Shown here piece after piece: positions 33,966 through 42,552 of a stretch of DNA of 64,000 bases. The stretch comes from CAZTHM01 sp041946825. GTDB taxonomy: Bacteria; Acidobacteriota; Terriglobia; UBA7540. A program made the translations under genes and the position numbers. The first letter of the stretch is position 1, and every line of letters begins with the position of its first letter. The notes under the pieces are model-generated. The model saw only the letters and a program-made list of their open reading frames with translations. It was not told the origin of the DNA and did no database searches. The stretch spans positions 17,630 to 81,629 of the forward strand of contig JBHGBD010000021.1 of assembly GCA_041946825.1 (NCBI GenBank), written 5' to 3'.

Positions 33966-35192
33966 ATGCGCATTGCTTTTCTAACTTCGCGTTATCCTTA
34001 CCCCCTGATCAGCGGGGGACGTTTGCGTACGCACTTTGCCCTTCGATACCTCAGTCGGTCGCACCAGGTAACGGTTTACGCCATTGAGCCGCGGGTGGCC
34101 GGAGGGGCGGATTTCCCTCCCGAGGAACCACCGGGATTGACGACGAAGTTCTTTCGCATTTCTTCGGCAGGTTATGCGAGGAATGCCCTCAAGGGTTTAT
34201 TTTCCGATCTGCCCTTCCAAGTGAAACTTTACGAAAGCGCGGACCTGCTCCGTGATCTGAGCGCAGATGTTGCGTGTGGCCGGATCGATCTTCTGTTCGT
34301 GCACCTGTTACGGATGGCGGAGTACGTCCGCCCTTTCTCCCACATTCCCCGCATCATCGACCTGGTGGATTCGATTTGCCTGCATTATCAACGGATGCCG
34401 CGAATCTGGTACAGCCCTGGCTGGCTTGCGGCGCGGGCTGACCGCGAGCGGGTGTGCAGGCATGAGGCGCAATTGTCGGCGTCGTTCAATGCAGTGCTGC
34501 TGGCCTCCCCTGTTGACTTGGCAGCACTTCGAAGAAGGACCGGAGCGGAGAATCTGATTCTGATTCCGAACGGCGTGGAAGTGAGTGCGCTACCATCTCC
34601 ATTGAAGGCGCCTGAACTGAATCGAATCATTTTCTTTGGAACCCTCGATTATCTACCTAACGTTGATGCCGCGGTCTACTTTGCGCGGGAAATCCTGCCG
34701 TTGATTCGGAAGAAGGTCCCGAAAGTGCGGTTGCATGTTGCCGGATGGAATCCCCCGCGCGCCGTCCGCTTACTCGCTCGCATCGAAGGTGTCATAGTAC
34801 AGGCGAACGTGCCGGATCTAAGAGCCGAGGTTTCGAAGTCGGTCCTGAGCGTGGCGCCTTTGCGCTTCGGAGCCGGAACCCAGTTCAAAATCCTTGAGTC
34901 TCTGGCGCTTGGGGTGCCCGTGGTGGCCACGCCAGAGCCGGCGCGGGCCCTGGGAGGTGACGCGGCCGGGGGAATCCTCATTGGGCGAAACCCGGAGGAA
35001 TTCTCCCATCAAGTCGTGCGCCTCCTGAGCGATGAATCATACCGCGAACGAATGGGAAAAGCCGGGCATTCGTTCGTGGAATCGCGATACAGTTGGGAGC
35101 GGGTCTTTGCGCCACTCGACGGCGTGTTGAAAGCCATCGAATGCGGGGCGCACGCCAAGTCGGCCGCAAATCACGATCAAAGGCCTGCCTAA
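33966..35192 (+). CDS. Family 4 glycosyltransferase
   Basis: The 408-residue product is a GT-B enzyme. It has LTSRYPYPLISGGRLR at the N terminus, the acceptor-domain pattern, IPNGVE in the middle, and the donor-binding segment FKILESLALGVPVVATPEPARAL near residues 310-335 with the retaining-enzyme Glu. The ATG at 33966 begins MRIAFLTSRYP; an upstream ATG at 33921 adds a hydrophilic tail. It should transfer one sugar of the repeat unit. Confidence 0.9.
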   Translation: MRIAFLTSRYPYPLISGGRLRTHFALRYLSRSHQVTVYAIEPRVAGGADFPPEEPPGLTTKFFRISSAGYARNALKGLFSDLPFQVKLYESADLLRDLSADVACGRIDLLFVHLLRMAEYVRPFSHIPRIIDLVDSICLHYQRMPRIWYSPGWLAARADRERVCRHEAQLSASFNAVLLASPVDLAALRRRTGAENLILIPNGVEVSALPSPLKAPELNRIIFFGTLDYLPNVDAAVYFAREILPLIRKKVPKVRLHVAGWNPPRAVRLLARIEGVIVQANVPDLRAEVSKSVLSVAPLRFGAGTQFKILESLALGVPVVATPEPARALGGDAAGGILIGRNPEEFSHQVVRLLSDESYRERMGKAGHSFVESRYSWERVFAPLDGVLKAIECGAHAKSAANHDQRPA

Positions 35193-35268
35193 GAGATCTT
35201 GGAGGCAGGAGTTCCAATCGGGGACAGGCTGAGCGTAGACGCCAGGATCTGTTCGACAAGGGGAGATT

Positions 35269-36267
35269 ATGAAAAGAGTCGCTCTTATTACCGGCATCAC
35301 GGGCCAGGATGGTTCTTATCTGGCGGAGTTTCTTCTTCAAAAAGGCTACACAGTCTTTGGCGTCATTCGCCGCAGCAGCACTGTGAATTTCGAGCGCTTG
35401 GTGCACCTTCAGGACCGGCTTGAGTTGATCCCGGGGGACCTGCTGGACCAAAACTCCCTGATCAGCGCGCTGAAGCAATGTCAACCAACCGAAGTCTACA
35501 ATCTTGCTTCCCAGTCGTTTGTCCCCACTTCCTGGAATCAGCCGGTGCTGACCGGCGAGTTTACGGCTTTGGGGGTTACTCGAATCCTCGAAGCCGTCCG
35601 GCTGGTGGATCCCCGCATCCGGTTCTATCAGGCCTCTTCGAGCGAGATGTTTGGCATGGTCCGTGAATCGCCGCAGAATGAGAAGACGGCTTTCTACCCA
35701 CGCAGCCCGTATGGAGTCGCCAAGCTCTACGGCCACTGGATCACGGTGAATTATCGAGAAAGCTACGACCTGTTTGCCGTTTCCGGCATCCTCTTCAATC
35801 ACGAGTCGCCTCGCCGTGGGTTCGAGTTCGTCACCCGCAAGGTAACCTACGGGGCGGCGCGCATCAAGCTCGGGCTGCAAATGAAGCTTAAGATGGGGAA
35901 CCTGGACTCTGAGCGCGACTGGGGATATGCCGGCGACTACGTCGAGGCCATGTGGATGATGCTTCAGCAAGAAAGACCCTGCGACTATGTCATTGCCTCC
36001 GGGGTGACGCACACGGTGCGGGAATTACTCGAGATTGCCTTCCGATGTGTTGGGCTCGACTATCGCGACTATGTGGAAGTAGATGCAAATCTTCTCCGCC
36101 CCGCGGAAGTCCACCACTTGCGTGGCGACTATTCCAAGGCCGGGAGGGAATTGGGCTGGAGGCCTAAGGTAAATTTCGAAGAGCTGATAACCCTGATGGT
36201 CAACGAAGACTTGGCGAAGTTGCGGAATGCCTCGACAGAACTCCTCAAGACGGAGAAGGCGCGGTGA
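35269..36267 (+). CDS. gmd: GDP-mannose 4,6-dehydratase
   Basis: Makes GDP-4-keto-6-deoxymannose, the common intermediate of GDP-rhamnose and GDP-fucose. The 332-residue product has ALITGITGQDGSYLAEFLL, RRSSTVNFERL, LASQSFVPTSW, the SSEMFG site and catalytic YGVAK, and FNHESPRRGFEFVTRK, all hallmarks of Gmd. It is shorter than E. coli Gmd (373 residues), as is common in other phyla. The stop overlaps the start of the reductase (GTGA). Confidence 0.95.
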   Translation: MKRVALITGITGQDGSYLAEFLLQKGYTVFGVIRRSSTVNFERLVHLQDRLELIPGDLLDQNSLISALKQCQPTEVYNLASQSFVPTSWNQPVLTGEFTALGVTRILEAVRLVDPRIRFYQASSSEMFGMVRESPQNEKTAFYPRSPYGVAKLYGHWITVNYRESYDLFAVSGILFNHESPRRGFEFVTRKVTYGAARIKLGLQMKLKMGNLDSERDWGYAGDYVEAMWMMLQQERPCDYVIASGVTHTVRELLEIAFRCVGLDYRDYVEVDANLLRPAEVHHLRGDYSKAGRELGWRPKVNFEELITLMVNEDLAKLRNASTELLKTEKAR

Positions 36268-37274
36268 GGACTCTCGTCACCGGCGGCGCGGGCTTTGCGG
36301 GATCCCATCTCTGCGAGTATCTGCTGGAGCTTGGGCACGAAGTCATAGTCGTTGCCGCGGAGCAGGAGAGTCTCGTCAATATCGCCCACCTTCGGGATCG
36401 AGTTCGCGTGGAGCGCGCCGATCTTCGAGATTCACGTCGCCTCACCGAGATTGTCCACAATACCGCTCCACGATTTGTCTACCACCTCGCAGCATTGTCG
36501 TCGCCTGCGGATTCACTTCAAAGCCCGGCCTTGACGTATGAAGTGAACTTCGTGGGGACACTCAATCTCCTCCTTGCCTGCCGGCAGGAGGCTCCGGCCT
36601 GTCGATTTCTTTTCGTAAGCTCGTCTGAGGTCTACGGCGCGGTAAGCGATAGGAATCTGCCGATTCGTGAGGATACTCCCCTCCACCCCGCCAATCCTTA
36701 CGCTGCCAGTAAGGCGGCTGGTGAAATCCTGGCGGAACAGTTCTTCCGCAGTTATGGTTTGCAGATTATCCGCGCGCGGCCCTTCAATCATACAGGTCCC
36801 CGGCAGTCGGGGGGATTCGTCTGTTCCGACTTTGCGCGACAAGTGGCCGAAATTGATCTGGAGATGCGCCCCCCCACCATCTCGGTGGGGAATCTCCAGG
36901 TGAAAAGGGATTTCAGTGACGTGCGCGACATCGTTCGCGGGTATTACTTGCTGCTCGAAAAGGGAGAGCCAGGCGACGTTTATCATCTTGGCTCAGGCCA
37001 GGCCACTGCAATCGAAGAGATACTCCATATCTTGATGGGTATGACTTCCAAACCCGTGCAGCCGGTCGTGGACCCATCGCGAACCCGAGGTGGGGAGGCA
37101 CGCTCCTTGTGGGGGGATACAGTCAAGGCCGAACAGAAGGTTGGGTGGGGGCGCCGATACGACCTCAAGACCACGCTGCAAGATCTTTTCACTTATTGGA
37201 CACAAAGGCTGCGAACAGCGACCGCTTTGATCTCACCCCCTCCAACCTCTGATGGAATCAGGGAGTTGCGTTGA
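36264..37274 (+). CDS. rmd: GDP-4-keto-6-deoxymannose reductase, Rmd-like
   Basis: Reduces the Gmd product to GDP-D-rhamnose. The 336-residue short-chain dehydrogenase has VTGGAGFAGSHLCEYL, SSSEVYGAVSD, catalytic YAASK and the Rmd-type RPFNHTGPRQ. The GTG start overlaps the gmd stop. A C-terminal tail of about 35 residues beyond the core lacks known motifs. A GDP-fucose synthase is less likely because it would show an epimerase-type His/Cys pair and a different sequence. Confidence 0.9.
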   Translation: MRTLVTGGAGFAGSHLCEYLLELGHEVIVVAAEQESLVNIAHLRDRVRVERADLRDSRRLTEIVHNTAPRFVYHLAALSSPADSLQSPALTYEVNFVGTLNLLLACRQEAPACRFLFVSSSEVYGAVSDRNLPIREDTPLHPANPYAASKAAGEILAEQFFRSYGLQIIRARPFNHTGPRQSGGFVCSDFARQVAEIDLEMRPPTISVGNLQVKRDFSDVRDIVRGYYLLLEKGEPGDVYHLGSGQATAIEEILHILMGMTSKPVQPVVDPSRTRGGEARSLWGDTVKAEQKVGWGRRYDLKTTLQDLFTYWTQRLRTATALISPPPTSDGIRELR

Positions 37275-38332
37275 AGGATTCTCAGGACAAAACTTCTGAA
37301 CCAATCGAATTCCGGCGGGCACTCGTTACGGGTGCGGCAGGTTGCATCGGGCAGCGCCTGGTAAAGCGCCTGGTGACGGAAGGGTGTCACGTGCATGCGC
37401 TCGATGTCAGTGCTGCAGGCCTCCAACAACTTGCCCATGGTATCCCCGAAGGGGCCGTACGTATCTTGCAGGGCGACCTGAATGACGCCGAAGTTCTAGA
37501 GCAAGCCACCGAGGGCGTCGAGGCCGTGTTTCACGCCGCGGCAAAGGTCCACTCAATTCCTCAGAACTCTGCCGAGGAAGCGGAATTCTTCCGCGTCAAC
37601 GTTGCAGGAACCGAGTATCTTCTGCGCGCCTGCCAGAAACGTCCTTTGCGCGCTTTTGTCTTCTTCAGCACCATTGCGGTTTACGGATCCGGCGACGGAC
37701 ATCCTTTGACGGAAACAACGGCTCTCCGACCCGAAAACGCCTACGCGCAGAGCAAGGTTGAGGCGGAGCGGCGAGTCCTGGAGTTTCGCGGCCCAGAAGG
37801 CATGCGGCCCACGGTTCTACGGATGAGCCTGGTGTATGGCGAGGGCGAACGCGGGAATTTCATCCGAATGCTTCGCGGCGTGAATTCGGGGCGCTTCCTT
37901 CTCATCGGAAGCGGGGAAACAAGAAAGAGCATGATCTACGTCGGAGATGTCGTAGAAGCCGCCCTGCTTGCGGCACGAAGTCGTGCGGCATGGGGGGAGG
38001 TTTTCGTGCTTGCGGATCCAACGGCCTATACCCTGCGTGTTGTGGTAGAAACTTTGGCGAGACACCTCGGCGCACGCCCTCCCCGGTTCCGATTGCCCAT
38101 TTCACTTGCGCGGCTGGGGGGGGAAGTGCTCACCCGCCTGGGGCGTGGTTTCGGCGTGCGACCGCCCGTTACCCGGAGTGACGTCGACAGGTTGGTAAGC
38201 AACACGGTTTGTGATACATCAAAAATCCAAAAAACGCTCGGATACCAGTCACAAGTCGGCCTCGAGGAGGGTGTCCGGCGCACCGTGCGGTGGTTCCGGG
38301 AAGAAGAAGCCAGGCTCAAAAGGAGGCACTAG
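37271..38332 (+). CDS. Sugar-nucleotide 4-reductase, WbpV/WreQ-like
   Basis: The 353-residue extended short-chain dehydrogenase has VTGAAGCIGQRLVKRL, HAAAKVHSIP, FSTIAVYGSG and catalytic YAQSK. Its neighbours, a WecA-like transferase and a WbpM-like 4,6-dehydratase, match the set that makes and uses UDP-QuiNAc or UDP-FucNAc in Pseudomonas and Rhizobium, so it probably reduces the UDP-4-keto-6-deoxy-GlcNAc made by the dehydratase. The TTG start overlaps the rmd stop. A simple UDP-hexose 4-epimerase is the alternative. Confidence 0.8.
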   Translation: MKDSQDKTSEPIEFRRALVTGAAGCIGQRLVKRLVTEGCHVHALDVSAAGLQQLAHGIPEGAVRILQGDLNDAEVLEQATEGVEAVFHAAAKVHSIPQNSAEEAEFFRVNVAGTEYLLRACQKRPLRAFVFFSTIAVYGSGDGHPLTETTALRPENAYAQSKVEAERRVLEFRGPEGMRPTVLRMSLVYGEGERGNFIRMLRGVNSGRFLLIGSGETRKSMIYVGDVVEAALLAARSRAAWGEVFVLADPTAYTLRVVVETLARHLGARPPRFRLPISLARLGGEVLTRLGRGFGVRPPVTRSDVDRLVSNTVCDTSKIQKTLGYQSQVGLEEGVRRTVRWFREEEARLKRRH

Positions 38333-38335
38333 CCG

Positions 38336-39400
38336 TTGCTCTCGATGGTGTTTTTAGTCAGCGCGCTGGTTGCTTACGGGGTAACCAAACTCAGCATCGT
38401 CCTCTCCTTGCGCCGGGGAGTGCTGGACCTGCCAAACGTTCGCAGTTCCCATTCACAGCCCATGCCGCGCATGGGGGGGGTGGGAATCCTCGCAGGTTTT
38501 TATGTCGCTGTCGGGGGACTGATTCTCCTCGGACCGCGGGCCGGTCTGGAGTCCGGGTTGCTGACGCGAGAAACTTTTCTTTTCGCCCTCGCAGGAGCGG
38601 GAATGGCGATTATTGGCCTGTGTGATGACCTTTATCACCTCAGCCCGCCCGCGAAATTCCTGATGCAGTTTGTGCTCGTTGCATGCCTTCTGGCTTTCGG
38701 AGCTCGGGTGGACAGCCTCACATTACCTTTCGGAAAGCCTTGCACACTGGGATTTCTCGCCCTTCCGGTCACCATGCTTTGGCTAACGGGCTTCGCCAAC
38801 ATTTTCAATTTCATGGATGGGATCAATGGGATGGCTGCGGGTACGGGCGTCGTCTATAGTGGATTGTTCTTTCTGGTGGCCCGCTCGCAAGGGGACCAGG
38901 ACCTCGCGACTCTAGCCGTGGTATTGGGGGGAAGCTGCCTGGGATTCCTTTTCCACAATTTCCCGGTGGCACGGACCTTCATGGGTGACACGGGCAGCCT
39001 GTTCCTGGGCATCGTTTTTGCGCTGTTTGTGGTCCGCCTCCCGCAGCGGTCTTCCAATCCGGCCTCGCTTGTGGCTCTCTTGTTGGGGACCTCAATTTAC
39101 CTATGGGACAGTGGTTTCACGCTTCTCCGGCGACTCAAGGCGCGGGAAAACATCTTCCTGGCGCACCGGAGCCACCTCTACCAGAGGTTGGTTCAAGCCG
39201 GGCTGACTCATGTTAAAGTAACGGCCTTGTATGTGTCGCTGCAAGCTCTTATGGGAGTATTCGCCTTTATTTATCTCTCGAGCTCGGATTTCGCCCGCTT
39301 GGGAATTTTAGTTGTCGCTGGGCTGCTTCTCGCGGGATTGACTGGCTTTGTCTATTGGCTTGAACTCCGGCAGGGGGCAAAGAAGGCCACCGCGATGTAG
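38336..39400 (+). CDS. Polyprenyl-phosphate sugar-1-phosphate transferase, WecA/WbpL-like
   Basis: Loads the first sugar phosphate on undecaprenyl phosphate to start the repeat unit. The 354-residue product has about 11 membrane helices and the MraY/WecA family motifs: SSHSQPMPRMGG near residues 38-49, the GLCDDLYHL Asp pair, NIFNFMDGINGMAAG and MGDTGSLFLG. It starts at a TTG with GGAGG nine bases upstream; an ATG at 38345 is too far from that site. It lies three bases after the reductase, which points to a QuiNAc/FucNAc substrate. Confidence 0.92.
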   Translation: MLSMVFLVSALVAYGVTKLSIVLSLRRGVLDLPNVRSSHSQPMPRMGGVGILAGFYVAVGGLILLGPRAGLESGLLTRETFLFALAGAGMAIIGLCDDLYHLSPPAKFLMQFVLVACLLAFGARVDSLTLPFGKPCTLGFLALPVTMLWLTGFANIFNFMDGINGMAAGTGVVYSGLFFLVARSQGDQDLATLAVVLGGSCLGFLFHNFPVARTFMGDTGSLFLGIVFALFVVRLPQRSSNPASLVALLLGTSIYLWDSGFTLLRRLKARENIFLAHRSHLYQRLVQAGLTHVKVTALYVSLQALMGVFAFIYLSSSDFARLGILVVAGLLLAGLTGFVYWLELRQGAKKATAM

Positions 39401-39435
39401 GGTGACATGGGCTTTCATGAGAGAGCTTCAGATCT

Positions 39436-41367
39436 ATGAATAAACCCAGGTTCGATTTATATACTCGGAACAACCAGCTCATCGTCGATGGGATCATTTT
39501 CGCAACTTCATTCGCACTCGCCTATGCGATCCGATTCGAAGGCATTCCACAGTGGCCTTTTTTGAAACAGTTCCTGATTTGGGCGCCTTATCTTGTGGCA
39601 TTCCGGCTCTATGTCAACTGGAAGGTGGGAGTCTACCGGTTCATCTGGAGGTACGTCTCACTCCCGGACGCGATTGCCATTACTCGAGCCCTTTGCGTCC
39701 CATCGGCGTGTTTGTTGGCGCTGCGGCTTCTTTATCCGGGTTGGGCGGTCTTTGCCGGGCGCCTGAAAATCTCGCTGACAGTGATTGCCCTAGAATTTCT
39801 CCTGTCTGTGGTGGGCTGTTTGGGGGCCAGGGCGCTGCGCCGGATCCTCTATCAGCGTCAGGCCGGGCGGACAGGCGAGGTGGCTAAGGTACGGCAGGTA
39901 TTACTCGTCGGGGCAGGCCGCGCGGGCGTCATGGTGGCCAAGGAGCTATCTGCCAATCCCCACGTCCGGCTCGTAGGATTCTTAGATGACGATCCCAAGA
40001 AAACCGGTGCCGTGATCAATGGGGTGCGCGTCTTGGGCCCGTTGGATTCACTCCCTTCCGTCGTGGCTCGGAATGACGTCGAAGAAGTGGTTATCTGCAT
40101 TCCCAGGCCGCCCAGGACCTTATTGAAGCGCGTTTGGGCACTGTGCGAAAACCTGGCCCTGCCGGCCAAGATCGTTCCCACGCTGGAAGAAGTCTTGCAG
40201 GGCAAAGTGAATATCGCGGCGTTTCGTGACGTGCAGATGGCCGACCTGCTGGGCCGGGAAACCATCGAAGGGAGCGAAGCGGCGGGCGATCTCGCCCAGA
40301 TCTACACCGGCGCGCGCATCCTGATTACGGGTGCGGGCGGATCGATAGGCTCCGAACTTGCCAGGCAGTTGTTCCAGTTGAAGCCGGCGCAACTCGTGCT
40401 TTTGGATAAGGACGAAAACGGCCTCAATGATATCTTCGTGCGGTTGGGGTCGAACGCCGGGGGACCAGGAGTTCATCCGGTGGTAGCGGATATCCGGTTC
40501 CGAGAACGCCTCCAGGGCATCTTCACGCGCTTTCGGCCGGAGGTGGTTTTCCACGCCGCCGCGCATAAGCACGTCCCACTCATGGAAATGAATCCGTGTG
40601 AAGCGATTCTCAACAACGTCGTTGGGACCCGCAACTTGGTCGAGCTTTCCGGCGCGTTCGGTGTTTCGCAATTTGTCTTCATTTCGACCGACAAGGCGGT
40701 GAGACCCACTTCCATCATGGGCGCCAGCAAGCGGGTCTGCGAGATGGTTGTCCAGGCTCATGCTCAAAACGGCAGCACTCACTTTTCCTGCGTCCGGTTC
40801 GGAAACGTGATGGGAAGCCGCGGAAGCGTGATTCCGCTGTTTCAACAGCAAATCGCCCGGGGCGGTCCAGTGACCGTCACCCATCCGGACGTGCAACGCT
40901 TCTTGATGACGATTCCCGAGGCGGTGCGCCTGGTCATCCAGGCTGGCACGTTGGGAAACGCCGGGGAAATCTTCATCCTCGATATGGGAGACCCGGTCCC
41001 GATTCTGGACTTGGCGCGCGACCTGATCGAGTTGTCAGGCCTTCGCCCGGGGCAAGACATCCAGATCGAGGTGACTCAATTGCGTCCGGGCGAAAAGTTG
41101 ACCGAAGAACTGATCGATGGCGCCACCGAACAGCTTCTTCCCACTCGTTTCGAGAAGATTCGCGTGGTCACCGGCCAGCCGGTTGCTCCGTCGTTGGTGG
41201 CCGAGAAACTCGTGGCGCTGGAGAAGGCAGCCCGTGCGGAAGCCGCGCAGGACATTTACCGCATCCTTCGCGAACTCGACATCGGCTTCACCGCGAATGG
41301 TGTCCCTCCTCAGGTTGCTGAAATTGCCGGCATACGCGAATCGGTCTCCCGGGCAAAGCCCGCCTGA
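39436..41367 (+). CDS. UDP-GlcNAc 4,6-dehydratase, WbpM/CapD-like membrane enzyme
   Basis: Makes UDP-4-keto-6-deoxy-HexNAc. The 643-residue product has four N-terminal membrane helices (about 15-125), a first Rossmann domain (VLLVGAGRAGVMVAKEL), and a C-terminal CapD domain with LITGAGGSIGSELARQL, VFHAAAHKHVPLME, ISTDKAVRPTSIMGASKR and FGNVMGSRGSVIP. The usual catalytic Tyr of the YxxxK motif is replaced by Met (MGASK), exactly as in WbpM. It provides the substrate of the reductase at 37271 and is 35 bases after the transferase gene. Confidence 0.95.
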   Translation: MNKPRFDLYTRNNQLIVDGIIFATSFALAYAIRFEGIPQWPFLKQFLIWAPYLVAFRLYVNWKVGVYRFIWRYVSLPDAIAITRALCVPSACLLALRLLYPGWAVFAGRLKISLTVIALEFLLSVVGCLGARALRRILYQRQAGRTGEVAKVRQVLLVGAGRAGVMVAKELSANPHVRLVGFLDDDPKKTGAVINGVRVLGPLDSLPSVVARNDVEEVVICIPRPPRTLLKRVWALCENLALPAKIVPTLEEVLQGKVNIAAFRDVQMADLLGRETIEGSEAAGDLAQIYTGARILITGAGGSIGSELARQLFQLKPAQLVLLDKDENGLNDIFVRLGSNAGGPGVHPVVADIRFRERLQGIFTRFRPEVVFHAAAHKHVPLMEMNPCEAILNNVVGTRNLVELSGAFGVSQFVFISTDKAVRPTSIMGASKRVCEMVVQAHAQNGSTHFSCVRFGNVMGSRGSVIPLFQQQIARGGPVTVTHPDVQRFLMTIPEAVRLVIQAGTLGNAGEIFILDMGDPVPILDLARDLIELSGLRPGQDIQIEVTQLRPGEKLTEELIDGATEQLLPTRFEKIRVVTGQPVAPSLVAEKLVALEKAARAEAAQDIYRILRELDIGFTANGVPPQVAEIAGIRESVSRAKPA

Positions 41368-41467
41368 AAGGGAACGCTGAGAAGGGAACCATTGGGCCTG
41401 AGCATGTTGGAAGCGTGCCTGAAATAGGCACCTGATTAGGTTGAACGAAAGGGGCGTTCAAGGATTC

Positions 41468-42214
41468 ATGAAAGGTGTCATCTTAGCTGGTGGACTCGGA
41501 ACACGGCTCCTCCCTCTGACGCGGGTAACGAATAAGCATTTGCTGCCTGTATTCAATCGCCCGATGATCTTCTACCCTATCCAGACACTGGTTGACGCGG
41601 GCGTGCGGGACATCCTGGTGGTGACGGGCGGCCAGGATGCCGGGGACTTCCTGCGGCTCCTGGGTAATGGCAAGGACTTCGGGCTCAAGCACATTAACTA
41701 CACCTACCAGGAGGGCGAAGGTGGCATTGCTGATGCCCTCCGCCTCGCCGAGCACTTTGCCGACGCTCAACCGGTCTGCGTCGTTTTGGGTGACAACATA
41801 ATTGAGACTAACATCACTGCCGCCTGTGAAAAGTTCCAAAGGCAGCCGAAAGGCGCGCACATCATCCTCAAGGAAGTTCCCGACCCGGAGCGCTTTGGCG
41901 TCCCGGTGTTTGACAGTGACCGCATCATTCGCATCGAGGAAAAGCCGAAGGAGCCGCAGTCGCGTTACGCGGTCATCGGCATCTACATGTATGACGCCAC
42001 GGTCTTCGACCGCATTCGAAAGCTCAAGCCGTCGGGGCGGGGGGAATTTGAGATTACCGACGTCAATAACCAGTACCTTGCAGACGGCACGCTTACCTAC
42101 AGTATTCTGAATGGATGGTGGACGGACGCAGGAACATTTGAATCGCTGTGTCGTGCCACCAATCTGGTTGCCCAGGGCGGAGCCAATAAGACGGACATTC
42201 CCGGCACCATATAG
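41468..42214 (+). CDS. rfbA: Glucose-1-phosphate thymidylyltransferase, short form
   Basis: Makes dTDP-glucose for the rhamnose pathway. The 248-residue product has LAGGLGTRLLPLTRVTNKHL, the usual signature, VLGDNIIE with the metal-binding Asp, VPDPERFGV, and FEITDVNNQYL. It is the short type without the last helices of the 290-residue RfbA. The ATG at 41468 has AAGGA upstream; a TTG at 41441 would add nine residues. The other rfb genes lie apart at 44864 and 58677-60572. Confidence 0.9.
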   Translation: MKGVILAGGLGTRLLPLTRVTNKHLLPVFNRPMIFYPIQTLVDAGVRDILVVTGGQDAGDFLRLLGNGKDFGLKHINYTYQEGEGGIADALRLAEHFADAQPVCVVLGDNIIETNITAACEKFQRQPKGAHIILKEVPDPERFGVPVFDSDRIIRIEEKPKEPQSRYAVIGIYMYDATVFDRIRKLKPSGRGEFEITDVNNQYLADGTLTYSILNGWWTDAGTFESLCRATNLVAQGGANKTDIPGTI

Positions 42215-42552
42215 AGAATCCCCATCAAGCGGCTCGATGGAGAACGAAGCAAGGCATGTCTGCGCTCCCGGGCGGACCGCACGGGCAAGGCGGACAGTCA
42301 GAGTACGTGCGACAGGACATCGGCTCGAAGCATGTGTAAGGGGGCGCCAATAATTTGATCGACCCTCATTGACTCGCCGCACTGCGACCGGTTGACGCAA
42401 GTCAAAATACTCTCTCAATTTATATGTAACAAGGACAAAAACTCGCTATCCTTTCCGCTGCCAAATCGGTTACACTCACATCACGAAGCAAGGGAAAATC
42501 CTCAATCCAATTGTCGTGCGGGCTTGATTCGCACGGAAGGGAAAAAACATTG
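42215..42552. other. Intergenic region before the sulfotransferase-like gene
   Basis: This 338-base gap turns AT-rich around 42380-42440 and includes TTGACG at 42392-42397, but no -10 element at good spacing. A promoter for the following gene probably lies here. No credible small gene is present. Confidence 0.4.
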
